DNA of 64,000 bases from Collinsella sp. AF08-23 (GTDB lineage: Bacteria > Actinomycetota > Coriobacteriia > Coriobacteriales > Coriobacteriaceae): the NCBI RefSeq assembly GCF_003479805.1, contig NZ_QUHV01000010.1, forward strand, positions 17,245 to 81,244, given 5' to 3'. Of the stretch, positions 32,805 through 41,499 are shown in pieces (the stretch's first letter is position 1; the number at the start of each line of letters is the position of its first letter). The position numbers and the translations under genes were made by a program. The notes under the pieces are model-generated. The model saw nothing but the letters and a program-made list of their open reading frames with translations. It ran no database searches and was not told where the DNA came from.

Positions 32805-33571
32805 TGTACATGAGGTTTGACGACGAGAAACAGCGTGCTGCGGCATCGCCTGACGGGCTGGCCGCCTATCCCGGAGGAGCCCTGCTCGAGGTCGTGCTCC
32901 TCGCTGCGGTTCCGCTTGCGATGGGATTGGCCCTCGTTGCGGGCTTTGCCCAAACGGCGCTGCTCATGTTGCTGGTGGTGACGGTGGTGCTCGCCTTGTT
33001 CTTCGCGGGGTACGAGGCGGGTCGTCCGGCGCTGAGGCAGATTATGCCCACGCTTGTGCTCTCCGCCCTTGCGGCCGCCGGGCGTATCTTGTTCGCCGCG
33101 GTGCCGGACTTCAAGCCGGTCTCGGCCATCGCGATCATCGCCGGAGCCACCCTGGGCCGCCGAAACGGCTTCATGGTTGGGGCCCTCGCCGCGCTCGCCA
33201 GTAACTTCTTCTTTGGTCAGGGCATGTGGAGTCCGTGGCAGATGTACGCCTGGGGCATGGTCGGATACCTGGGCGGAGTGCTCGCAAGCGCCGGCGTATT
33301 CGACAACCGCGCCACGGGTAAGCCGCGTATGGTGACACTCGTCACATGCGGACTTGCTTCTGGGGCCCTCTACGGCGTGATCATCAACGCCTACGGCGTC
33401 TTGGGGTTCGTGCGCCCGTTTACCTGGCCTGGCACTCTGGCGTATGTGGCGGCATCTCTGCCGTTCGACGTCATTCACGGTGTGGCGACCGCGGTGTTTC
33501 TTGCGGTCCTGTATGGCCCGTGGACGCGCCGCATCAACCGCGTGGTGCGCAAATACGGCCTGCGTGGGTAG
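32804..33571 (+). CDS. ECF transporter substrate-binding S component
   Basis: 255 residues with six or so membrane spans (~25-245). It has the family-like stretch KPVSAIAIIAGATLGRRNGFMVGALAALASNFFFGQGMW and is coded directly after the T and A genes. It starts at an ATG overlapping the previous stop (TGATG); a GTG at 32801 is equally possible. The motif is of the type found in S components for cobalamin or other vitamin precursors, but the substrate cannot be fixed from sequence. It is the last gene of the operon. Confidence 0.82.
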   Translation: MYMRFDDEKQRAAASPDGLAAYPGGALLEVVLLAAVPLAMGLALVAGFAQTALLMLLVVTVVLALFFAGYEAGRPALRQIMPTLVLSALAAAGRILFAAVPDFKPVSAIAIIAGATLGRRNGFMVGALAALASNFFFGQGMWSPWQMYAWGMVGYLGGVLASAGVFDNRATGKPRMVTLVTCGLASGALYGVIINAYGVLGFVRPFTWPGTLAYVAASLPFDVIHGVATAVFLAVLYGPWTRRINRVVRKYGLRG

Positions 33572-33636
33572 ACTGATATCATGCAAACATCGTATGTAGC
33601 TGATTCGACCGGGCGCGTGCCCACCCGGAGGTCCAC

Positions 33637-34716
33637 ATGCACGGAGACAGCATTCTCCTCGCCACGTTTGTCATCGCCCTCGTCGCGGCGTTTTTGGGCG
33701 GCATCCTCGCCCGTGCCGCGCGCCTCCCACCGGTTGTGGGTTACCTGCTCGGCGGTCTTGCGGTAGGGCCGTTCACCCCGGGCTTCATCGGAGATTCGCA
33801 TGCGATGAGCCAGCTTGCCGAGGTGGGCGTCATGTTCATGATGTTCGGCACCGGCCTGCACTTCTCCTTCGACGACCTCGTGGCCGTGCGTCGCGTTGCG
33901 GTGCCGGGTGCCTTGCTGCAAACAGCCCTCGGCACACTCACCGGCTGTGGGCTGGGCCTTGCTCTGGGCTGGCCGATCGAGGCGGGCATCATGCTCGGCC
34001 TGTCCGTATCCATCGCTTCGACGGTCGTGCTCATCAAAAACCTGGCCGACGCGGGCCTCGCCGACACCGAGGGCGGTCGCATCGCGACGGGATGGCTCAT
34101 CGTGGAGGACCTGATCACGGTGGTTATTTTGGTGGTGCTCCCGGTGGCGTTTCGCGCGGGGCTCGCAAGCTCGCTCACCATTGCGGCAGGTTTGTCGCAG
34201 ATTGGCGAGTTCTCGTTTCTCATTGGACAGACGGGCATGGCGCTCGGCGTGCTCACGCAGGATCAGTACAGCCTGATTCTTGGCGCGGCGGTGCTGTCTA
34301 TTGCGCTGAACAGTTTTGTGTTCAAGGCGCGCATGCCGCTTGAGCACGCGTTGGGTGGGGTTCCCGCTCTTGCGCGGCTGTATGGCGAGGCCGTCGGCAC
34401 TGATGCGCCCGGCGCGGGCGCGCTGGATGGGTTCTCGTCCGGCAAGGTCTTGCTCGATGGTGCCGCGCCCGAGGGGGTCGATGCTGGCGGATTGCGGGAT
34501 TCGGTGCCGCGCGCGGATAACGCGCTTCGCGGCGGTACGGAGACGCGCGGGAGTCGACGGCAAAGGTGCGCGCCATGCGCCCGCCCGCCCGCGATTGCCG
34601 TCGTTGCTTACAGCTCGATCTCCAGCGTGACGGGGCAATGGTCCGAGCCGAAGATGTCGCTGCGGATGCCCGTGGCGCGCACGCGGTCGGCGATGGAATC
34701 GCTCACCAGGAAGTAG
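33637..34716 (+). pseudogene. YbaL/KefB-type cation:proton antiporter with internal deletion
   Basis: The N-terminal ~1-170 reads as a clean YbaL-type antiporter (YLLGGLAVGPFTPGF, VMFMMFGTGLHFS, LSVSIASTVVLIKNL, GWLIVEDL). At ~residue 171 it jumps from LVVLPVA to LASSLTIAAGLSQIGEFSFLIG, which belongs about 165 residues later in E. coli YbaL. The missing piece would carry several membrane spans. After ~residue 230 the sequence is Ala/Gly/Arg-rich and unlike the family, has lost its own stop, and runs 109 bp into the convergent xth gene. The frame is intact at the joint, so it could encode a short protein, but loss of function is more likely. An assembly error is a further possibility. Confidence 0.7.
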
Positions 34717-35450
34717 TCGATGCGCCAGCCCGCATTGTTCTTGCGTGCGTTGAAGCGGTAGCTCCACCAGCTGTAGGCGCCCTCGAGGCCGGGGTTGGCG
34801 GCGCGGAAGGTGTCGGTGTAGCCGGCGTCGAGCAGCTCGCCGAACTTGGCCCGCTCCTCATCGGAGAAGCCCGCGTTGCCGCGGTTCGACTTGGGGTTCT
34901 TGAGGTCGATCTCGTTATGGGCGACGTTGAAATCCCCGCAGGTCACGACGGGTTTGCCGGTCTCGTCCTCGAGGGAGCGCAGAAAGGCGCGGTAGGCGTC
35001 GTCCCATGCCATGCGCACGTTCAGGCGGGCGAGCTCGTTTTGGGCGTTGGGCGTGTAGACGTCCACGAACCAATAGTGCTCGAACTCGAGCGCGCACACG
35101 CGGCCCTCGGTTGCCGCCGCGGCAACCAGCTCGAGGCGGTCGTCGTCGAGTCCCGCCCCGCGGCCCGCGTCGAGCACGGCGTCTGCGTGACGTACGGAAA
35201 GGGGCTCCTCGCGGCAGAACACGGCCGTGCCGGAGTAACCCTTGCGCTCAGCGTAGCTCCACACCTGGTGATAACCGGGAAGGTCGAGCTCGACCTGACC
35301 CTCCTGCAGTTTGGTCTCCTGCAGGCCGAGGACGTCGGCGTCGAGTTCGGCCACGATGTCGGTGAAGCTCGGGTCCTTTTTGAGCACGGCGCGCAGGCCG
35401 TTGACGTTCCACGAGGCGAGCTTGAGCGTGCGGGAAGCGGTGTCGGTCAT
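34608..35450 (-). CDS. xth: exodeoxyribonuclease III
   Basis: 280 residues. AP endonuclease and 3'-5' exonuclease in base-excision repair. It shows SWNVNGLRAVLK, LGLQETKLQ, GYSGTAVFCR, CGDFNVAHNEIDL, SWWSYRFNARKNNAGWRIDYFL and GSDHCPVTLEI. The ATG at 35450 has GGAGACC upstream. It converges on the antiporter pseudogene, which overlaps its 3' end. Length and catalytic residues (Glu, Asp, Asn, His) are as expected. Confidence 0.95.
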   Translation of the reverse strand: MTDTASRTLKLASWNVNGLRAVLKKDPSFTDIVAELDADVLGLQETKLQEGQVELDLPGYHQVWSYAERKGYSGTAVFCREEPLSVRHADAVLDAGRGAGLDDDRLELVAAAATEGRVCALEFEHYWFVDVYTPNAQNELARLNVRMAWDDAYRAFLRSLEDETGKPVVTCGDFNVAHNEIDLKNPKSNRGNAGFSDEERAKFGELLDAGYTDTFRAANPGLEGAYSWWSYRFNARKNNAGWRIDYFLVSDSIADRVRATGIRSDIFGSDHCPVTLEIEL

Positions 35451-35781
35451 GATGGTCTCCTTCGGCGGCGCACAGCGCCGGATATGTCGAAGGGCCCGTT
35501 CGGCGCTGCGTGCGCCGACGAAATGGGCCCAGTAGGGTATCGCATGGCTAACTATACTAGATGGCGGTGGCGCTGCGATTGCGGTTCGGCGAAAGCCTCG
35601 CCTGGTTGCCGACGCTCCAGGATGAGCGCGCCGCCCTGCTCATCTGCTGCGATATCGCGCGGGCATTCGAGGTTTAGGGCGTTCTCGGCCTCTCTATCCC
35701 CGCGTGCCACGACATTCGCGCAACGTAAAACGAGTGGGCTGGATACAATAGAACGAGTTTGTCTGTTTCGAAAGGATCCTC
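35451..35781. other. divergent intergenic region xth/folP
   Basis: 331 bp without a supported gene. A hairpin (TCGGCGC with GCGCCGA, inside a GGGCCC/GGGCCC pair, 35492-35530) lies in the leader of xth. A TATACT hexamer occurs at 35553-35558, and TACAAT at 35744-35749 about 30 bases before the folP start is the better -10 candidate for the folP-folK gene. A 38-codon frame at 35561 lacks a ribosome binding site. Confidence 0.5.
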
Positions 35782-37506
35782 ATGGCACGCGATTCCAAAG
35801 TTTGGCGCTGCGGAAAATACGAGCTGAAGTTCGACCGCCCGCGCATCATGGGCGTCCTCAACGTCACGCCCGATTCCATCAGCGACGGTGGCGAGTACCT
35901 CGACACCGACGCCGCAATCGCGCACGGCCTCAAGATGCTCGACGATGGCGCCGATATCATCGACGTCGGCGGCGAGTCGACCCGTCCCGGTTTCACCCCG
36001 GTCGATCCCGACACCGAGGCGCGCCGCGTGCTGCCGGTCGTGCAGGCGCTCGCCAAAGCCGGCGCCGTTGTGTCTATCGATACCCGCCATGTGGAAGTCG
36101 CCAAGGCGGCCGTCCGCGTGGGAGCCTCCATCGTCAACGACGTGACGGGCTTCACCGACCCGCGCATGGTCGATTTCGTCAAGGAGAGCGACTGCGGCCT
36201 GGTGGTCATGCATGCCGGCGAGGTTGCCGACGTCGAGCGTCCCCGCACGCACACCGAGGTCCAGCTCGACACCTCCGCCGCCGCATTCATGGCGCAGAAG
36301 GCTCGCGAGGCCGAGGAGGCCGCTCGCGCGCTGGGCGCCACCGGCAAGTCCAAGCGCGCCGCCAAGGCAAAGCTCATCTCCGGCATGGTGCAGCCCCTGC
36401 AGCCGCAGCTGCCGTTCGACGCGCCGGCTCCCGCAGCCGATGCCGAGCAGGCCGCGCCGGCCCCCGGCGCATCTGCCGCCGTGGCGTTCGATGCGACCGA
36501 CGCGGATGCCGTGAGCGCATCGGTCGAAGACGCACCTTCCAGCGACGATCTTGCGTCCGTGATGGCGCGCTCCGGGGCCACCGCATACAACGGCAGCCGC
36601 TCCGCGCAGCTCCGCCGCTTCACCCTGCCCGATTCGGCCCCGATCATGCGTCGCGTCATGGGCTTCCTGTCCGACCAGGCCCGCGCGCTCATACACGCAG
36701 GCGTGGCCCGCGAGCGCATCTGCCTGGATCCGGGCTCGGGTTTTGGCAAGGTGGCCAACGAGGACATCGTTATCCAACGCGAGCTGGGCAAGATCGCCTC
36801 GCTGGGCTATCCCACGCTGTGTGCCGTATCGCGCAAGCGCCTGGTGGGCGCCATCTCGGGCGTGGCAAACGCCAGGGAGCGCGACATCGCCACGTTCGGC
36901 GTGTGCCTGGGCGCCATCGAGCAGGGCGCAAACATCGTGCGCGTGCACAACGTTGCCGGGTTCGCCCAGTTCCTGAATGGTTTTTGGGCGATCGCCCGCC
37001 CGCAGCCGCGCCGCGCCTACGTGGCGCTCGGCTCCAACGAGGGCGACCGTTTGGAGAACATCCGCACCGCGCGCGACCTCATTGCCCAGATCCCCATGAC
37101 GTGTGTGTCGAGCTGCTCGCGCATTTACGAGAGCGAGCCCGCCTACGAAACGGATCAGGATGCCTTTGCCAATGCGGTGATCGAGATCAAGACCGAGCTG
37201 GCGCCGCTCATCCTGCTCGAAGAGCTCATGAAGATCGAGCAGAAGCTCGGCCGCACGCGCGGCAAGGGTACACGCCCCAACGGCCCGCGCGTTATCGACT
37301 GCGATCTGCTGTGGATGGATAACGAGATCCATGGCGGCGAAAAGCTACGCCTCCCGCATCCCGGCCTGGGCGAGCGCGATTTCGTGTTGGTTCCGCTTGA
37401 GGACCTCATGCATAACCCGGCGCGCTTCTTCCGCTACGAGGGCCTCGACGTCAAGGAGCCCGAGGACCGCGTGGGCCACGTAGTGGCGGAGCTCGGCACC
37501 CTGTAA
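35782..37506 (+). CDS. dihydropteroate synthase-HPPK fusion
   Basis: 574 residues combining two folate enzymes. The N-terminal DHPS (~1-400) has MGVLNVTPDSISDG, DVGGESTRPGF, SIVNDVTGF, LDPGSGFGK and VSRKRLVGAI-like sequence. Between the conserved MHAG (~143) and the next helix (~283) lies a ~130-residue insert rich in Ala/Pro/Asp/Glu, probably disordered. The C-terminal ~411-574 is a complete HPPK (AYVALGSNEGDR, SRIYESEPAY, RTRGKGTRPNGPRVIDCDLL, LPHPGLGERDFVL). The fusion channels 6-hydroxymethyl-dihydropterin pyrophosphate from the HPPK step to the DHPS step. AAAGGATC precedes the ATG. No other fol genes are adjacent. Confidence 0.9.
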   Translation: MARDSKVWRCGKYELKFDRPRIMGVLNVTPDSISDGGEYLDTDAAIAHGLKMLDDGADIIDVGGESTRPGFTPVDPDTEARRVLPVVQALAKAGAVVSIDTRHVEVAKAAVRVGASIVNDVTGFTDPRMVDFVKESDCGLVVMHAGEVADVERPRTHTEVQLDTSAAAFMAQKAREAEEAARALGATGKSKRAAKAKLISGMVQPLQPQLPFDAPAPAADAEQAAPAPGASAAVAFDATDADAVSASVEDAPSSDDLASVMARSGATAYNGSRSAQLRRFTLPDSAPIMRRVMGFLSDQARALIHAGVARERICLDPGSGFGKVANEDIVIQRELGKIASLGYPTLCAVSRKRLVGAISGVANARERDIATFGVCLGAIEQGANIVRVHNVAGFAQFLNGFWAIARPQPRRAYVALGSNEGDRLENIRTARDLIAQIPMTCVSSCSRIYESEPAYETDQDAFANAVIEIKTELAPLILLEELMKIEQKLGRTRGKGTRPNGPRVIDCDLLWMDNEIHGGEKLRLPHPGLGERDFVLVPLEDLMHNPARFFRYEGLDVKEPEDRVGHVVAELGTL

Positions 37507-37560
37507 GCCGCCCGCTCGCGTCCGCGGTGGGGGAGCGCATGCAGGCCCCGCGCTGGGCTG

Positions 37561-37608
37561 AACTGGGTCAGGCTGAACGGACCCAGCCCAGGCCAGCCTG
37601 ACCCAGTT
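37561..37608. terminator. bidirectional terminator hairpin between folP-folK and coaX
   Basis: A perfect 15 bp stem (37561-37575 with 37594-37608) with an 18 nt loop lies between the convergent folP-folK and coaX genes. T-runs are short, so rho-independent activity is uncertain. Confidence 0.6.
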
Positions 37609-37617
37609 TGGGCCGGG

Positions 37618-38382
37618 TTAGGCCAGGCGGCGGTAGATCTCGCAGATGCCCTTGATGGTGAGTTGGGTGTCGACCACATCGAAGACGTCGGTGGCCTCGG
37701 AGACGATGCCCGCAAGTCCGCCCGTGGCTATGACGCACGCGTCGTCGCGCCCCAGCTCGCGCTTGATGCGCGCGACCAGCCCCTCCGCCATCGCGGCGGC
37801 ACCCACCACCGTGCCGCTCTGCACCGCCTCGACGGTGTTGCGCCCGATGGCATGCGCCGGAGCTTCGAGGGGCACGCTGGCCAAACGGGCCGCGCGGGCG
37901 GTAAGGGCATCGAGTGACACGCGGATCCCGGGGGCGATACACCCGCCGATATACGCTCCATGTTCGTTCACCACGTCGATGTTGGTCGCTGTGCCAAAGT
38001 CCACCACGATGCTCGGGCTGCCATAGAGCGCCGCTGCCGCGGTGGCGTTGGCAATGCGGTCGGCGCCGACCTCGGCAGGTGAGGCTGCCTCAATTGCGGT
38101 TACGGCGGAGGTTTGCGCCCCGACCACGATAAGACGCGCGCCAATCACTTCGGCCACGCCCTCCCATTCGCGCATGAGCTGAGGGACGACTCCGGCGAAG
38201 GCAATGGCATCCACGCAGGAGAGCTCGAGTCCGTCTTTGCGGAAATAGCCGAGCAGGCGCACGTGTATCTCGTCTTTGGTGAAGGCGCGGTCGGTGGGCA
38301 TGCGCCAGGCATGCAGGAGCTCGTTGCCGTCAAACAGGCCGAGGGCGGTTTGCGTGTTACCCGTGTCGATGGCTAGCAGCAT
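37618..38382 (-). CDS. coaX: type III pantothenate kinase
   Basis: 254 residues. First step of CoA synthesis from pantothenate. It starts MLLAIDTGNTQTALGLF with the DTGNT phosphate-binding motif, and shows GADRIANATAA, VDFGTATN and the GGCIAPGI loop, then IATGGLA. The ATG at 38382 is chosen because the preceding residues do not belong to the family; a GGAAGG site lies about 10 bases upstream. Type III enzymes often use potassium or ammonium and are not inhibited by CoA. It converges on folP-folK and diverges from ccmE. Confidence 0.92.
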   Translation of the reverse strand: MLLAIDTGNTQTALGLFDGNELLHAWRMPTDRAFTKDEIHVRLLGYFRKDGLELSCVDAIAFAGVVPQLMREWEGVAEVIGARLIVVGAQTSAVTAIEAASPAEVGADRIANATAAAALYGSPSIVVDFGTATNIDVVNEHGAYIGGCIAPGIRVSLDALTARAARLASVPLEAPAHAIGRNTVEAVQSGTVVGAAAMAEGLVARIKRELGRDDACVIATGGLAGIVSEATDVFDVVDTQLTIKGICEIYRRLA

Positions 38383-38445
38383 GATGATGAACCTTCCGTT
38401 AACGGGGAGGAATTGCCGCACGATGCGGCCTGCCAGCGCACATTG

Positions 38446-38451
38446 TATACT
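38446..38451 (+). promoter_or_regulatory. -10 candidate for the ccm operon
   Basis: TATACT lies about 85 bases before the ccmE start in the 150 bp between coaX and ccmE. A convincing -35 was not found, so it is a weak candidate. Confidence 0.35.
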
Positions 38452-38535
38452 TATTGGCTGTCAAAAACGCAAAGAGCGCCGCCATGGGCTCCCGCCGCGT
38501 CGGGGCGTCCGCGTGGCGAGGGCATGAGGAGCGAC

Positions 38536-39219
38536 ATGAACAAGAAGGCCAAGCGTCGTTTAGTGGTGATGGGCGGCATCATTGCCATTGCCATGCTGGT
38601 GATCGTGGCGATTGCGGGGGCGGGTGGTTCCGCTTCGTCGGTTACGGTCGCCGACGTCGCAACTGGGTCGTACCAAGGTAAAAAAGTCCAGGTGAGCGGC
38701 GTGGTCGTGGCAGATTCCATCGAGAAGGACGGCGCGCGTGTGACCTTTGACATCGCGCCTGAGGATGAGTCGGGCGCGCCGAACCCCTCGGTTCGTCTGC
38801 GCGTTGGCTACGAGGGGGCGCTGCCCGCGACGTTTGGCGCGGGTGTTGTGGCCATCTGCACGGGTGACGTGGACAACCCGCCGTTCCTCAACTGCACGGA
38901 GATGGTCACCAAGTGCCCGTCCAAGTACGAGAGCGCCGAGGGATCCCTCACGGTGAAGGGTCTGCTCGACCAGGCGGACGCCATGCTGTTCGAGGACACC
39001 AAGGTGTGCGGTTATGTTGAGGGTGACGTCAACGATGCCAGCTCCGCCATTCGATTCACCATCGAATCCCAGGGCGCTACGCTCAACGTGGTGTATAACG
39101 GAGGGCTTGATGAGCAGATCGCGGACGGCGTCGCCGTGGTCGTGTCCGGTCATCTTGATTCCGATGGCAACTTCGTGGCGACGGAGCAGCCTGCAATTGA
39201 TGCCTCCATCACCAAGTAG
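38536..39219 (+). CDS. ccmE: CcmE heme chaperone, CxxxY type, with second OB-like repeat
   Basis: 227 residues. Periplasm-facing or extracytoplasmic heme carrier with an N-terminal membrane anchor (~12-30). The OB-fold core (~45-130) ends in FLNCTEMVTKCPSKY. At the site where most CcmE proteins have the heme-binding His of HxxxY, this one has C127-P-S-K-Y131, the CxxxY variant described in archaea and some anaerobes such as Desulfovibrio. Residues ~135-220 look like a second, degenerate OB repeat (TVKGLLDQ, VCGYVEGD, VAVVVSGHL). The start at 38536 has AGGAG upstream. First gene of the ccm operon, 81 bp before ccmF. Confidence 0.88.
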   Translation: MNKKAKRRLVVMGGIIAIAMLVIVAIAGAGGSASSVTVADVATGSYQGKKVQVSGVVVADSIEKDGARVTFDIAPEDESGAPNPSVRLRVGYEGALPATFGAGVVAICTGDVDNPPFLNCTEMVTKCPSKYESAEGSLTVKGLLDQADAMLFEDTKVCGYVEGDVNDASSAIRFTIESQGATLNVVYNGGLDEQIADGVAVVVSGHLDSDGNFVATEQPAIDASITK

Positions 39220-39300
39220 GGACGTAAAGGACAACGAAATGGGCCCGTGGGCGCGCATGGCGTCGACGCGCGGGATGTCGAGATACGGGAAAGGTGCTGC

Positions 39301-41499
39301 ATGGTATCGACGATAGGTAATGTATTCCAGGCGCTCGCCCTGGTATTCGCGCTGGTGTCGGCAGTGCTGCTCGTGGCGAGCGGCAAAGTGGCAAGTACGG
39401 GGGCGGCAGGCTCCGGCGCCGCACCCTCAACGGCCCCGGAACCCTCGGTGCCGATTGCGCGCATGCGCCACGCTGGTCAGGCGTTCGTCTACGCGAGCTT
39501 TGCCCTGCTGACGGCATGTGTGGGCATCATCCTCGTGTGCATGCTCACGGAGAATTACAGCCTAGCGTATGTGGTTTCGAATTACCCCGCGACGGACAGC
39601 CCCCTGCAGCCGCTCTACCGGGTGAGTGCCGTGTGGGCCGGTCGCCAGGGATCGCTGCTGTTGTGGACGTGGCTCATCTCCGCCTTCGTTGCCGTGCAGG
39701 CGTGCCGTCGCCGCCGCGCACATGAGGACCTCACGTTGGTGGCCCTGGGCGTGGCGCAGGTCATCGTCGCCCTGTTCGTCGCAGCGCTCGTGTTCTCGAG
39801 CTCCAACAATCCGTTCATGCCCACCGCCGCCGAGCACCTCAACGCCGACGGCACGCTCGCCAGCAAGATCGGCGGCATGAACCCGTTGCTCATGCATTGG
39901 GCGATGATTCTCCACCCGCCGGCGACCTTCATCGGCTACGCCGCCATGACGTTGCCGTTCGCGTACGCCATGGCGGCTCTTATCACGGGCGATCTTTCGG
40001 CCCGCTGGGTCGAACTGTGCGACCGCGTTGCGGTGTTCGGTTTTATCTTCCTGTCCATCGGCATGGGCCTGGGTGCCGTGTGGGCGTACGTGGTCCTGGG
40101 CTGGGGCGGTTTTTGGGCATGGGACGCCGTGGAGAATGCGAGCCTTATGAGCTGGCTCACCTGCGTGGCGATGATCCACAGCTTTACGATGTACCGCAAG
40201 CACGGCATCTTCAAGCGTTGGAGCATGTTCACTGCCACCATCACGTTCATTTTCGTGGTGCTTGGCACGTTCATCACGCGCTCGGGCTTGGTCCAAAGTG
40301 TGCATGCGTTTGCCGAGGACCCGGTGTCCACATATTTCTTCCTGGCGATTATGGTGGCAAGTGGCCTAGCGTTTTTGCTTGGCCTGCTGTACCGTCACGG
40401 CGAGATCGGCGAGGATGACGACCAGATCGAGTCGATGCTCTCCAAGAACGGATCGTACTACCTCACGAACATCATCATGGTGATGGCGGGCGCGCTCGTG
40501 GCCTACCTTACGGTGTCGAGCGCCCTTCCCACATGGATGCCGCTGGGCGGCGCCGTGGTCGCGGCGGGTGCGTATAACGCCGTGGCGCGGCCGGTCGCCG
40601 TCGTGGTGCTACTGCTCATGGCTGTGTGTCCGCTCCTTGGTTGGCGCAAGACGCAGGGCCCTGCGTTTTGGGGGCATATGCGCCGCCCGCTTGTGGTGGC
40701 CGCCTGCCTTTTTGTGGCCGGACTTGTGCTCTTTGGGACGAAGCTGATGCCCACCTACAGTGCCATCTTGACCGATGGAGGATCGGCTGCCGACGCTTTG
40801 GCCGAACAGGGGCCCGCGGTGTATTACTTCGCGCTGACAATCGTGGCCCTCGCGGCTATTTCGCTGCTGATTGCCACTTCGGCCTATCTACTGGTGCGCG
40901 GGGTGCGGGCCCGCATGCGGAACAAAGGAGAGGGCGCGCCGGCCGCCGCGTTCAACCTGTTCCGTCGCTCGCCTGCGCAGGCTGGCGGCTACCTGTGCCA
41001 CCTGGGCATTGCGATCGCCGCGCTCGGTCTGGTGGGTTCCATGATGTACGTGCGCGATGTGACGGTGAGCCTTGCCGGCGAGAAGGGCGAGTCTGTTCAG
41101 GTGGGGGGCTACGTGCTGACCCTGACCGATACCGAGCGCTATGCCGACAGCCAGGATAACGAAGTCATGCGCGTGGAACTTGATGTGGCTGATGAGCAGG
41201 GGAGCCTAATGGGGCACGTGGCGCCTTCCATGAAGGTCGCCGCCGCAACGAGTCAGTCGACCCTCGATGCCGCGGTGCTTACGCGTCCGCTCGAAGACTT
41301 GTTCGTGGCGTTCCAGGGCCTGAACGCCGACGGCACGCTTTCCATCAACGTCAAGGTCAACCCGCTCATCCTGTTGACCTGGGCGGGCGGCGCCATCTCG
41401 ACTTTAGGCATCGCCTTGGCATTCGCGCCGCGTCGTGCCACGCCGCTGCTGGCGGCAGACGAGCGCACTCGTGCCCAAGCGAAGGCGAATGCGCGATGA
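39301..41499 (+). CDS. ccmF: cytochrome c heme lyase subunit CcmF
   Basis: 732 residues, about 14-15 membrane spans. The WWD motif is clear (WGGFWAWDAVENASLMSWL, ~265-285), with RQGSLLLWTW near residue 115 and conserved His residues in HWAMILHPP and GYLCHLGIAI. CcmF takes heme from CcmE and attaches it to apocytochrome c. The ATG at 39301 has GGGAAAGG upstream; the longer frame to 39247 is not supported. The stop overlaps the start of ccmA (ATGA). Confidence 0.92.
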   Translation: MVSTIGNVFQALALVFALVSAVLLVASGKVASTGAAGSGAAPSTAPEPSVPIARMRHAGQAFVYASFALLTACVGIILVCMLTENYSLAYVVSNYPATDSPLQPLYRVSAVWAGRQGSLLLWTWLISAFVAVQACRRRRAHEDLTLVALGVAQVIVALFVAALVFSSSNNPFMPTAAEHLNADGTLASKIGGMNPLLMHWAMILHPPATFIGYAAMTLPFAYAMAALITGDLSARWVELCDRVAVFGFIFLSIGMGLGAVWAYVVLGWGGFWAWDAVENASLMSWLTCVAMIHSFTMYRKHGIFKRWSMFTATITFIFVVLGTFITRSGLVQSVHAFAEDPVSTYFFLAIMVASGLAFLLGLLYRHGEIGEDDDQIESMLSKNGSYYLTNIIMVMAGALVAYLTVSSALPTWMPLGGAVVAAGAYNAVARPVAVVVLLLMAVCPLLGWRKTQGPAFWGHMRRPLVVAACLFVAGLVLFGTKLMPTYSAILTDGGSAADALAEQGPAVYYFALTIVALAAISLLIATSAYLLVRGVRARMRNKGEGAPAAAFNLFRRSPAQAGGYLCHLGIAIAALGLVGSMMYVRDVTVSLAGEKGESVQVGGYVLTLTDTERYADSQDNEVMRVELDVADEQGSLMGHVAPSMKVAAATSQSTLDAAVLTRPLEDLFVAFQGLNADGTLSINVKVNPLILLTWAGGAISTLGIALAFAPRRATPLLAADERTRAQAKANAR

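Noticed and set aside
35561..35677. 38-codon frame before folP
   Set aside because: Starts right after a TATACT sequence with no ribosome binding site and lacks conservation that I can see.
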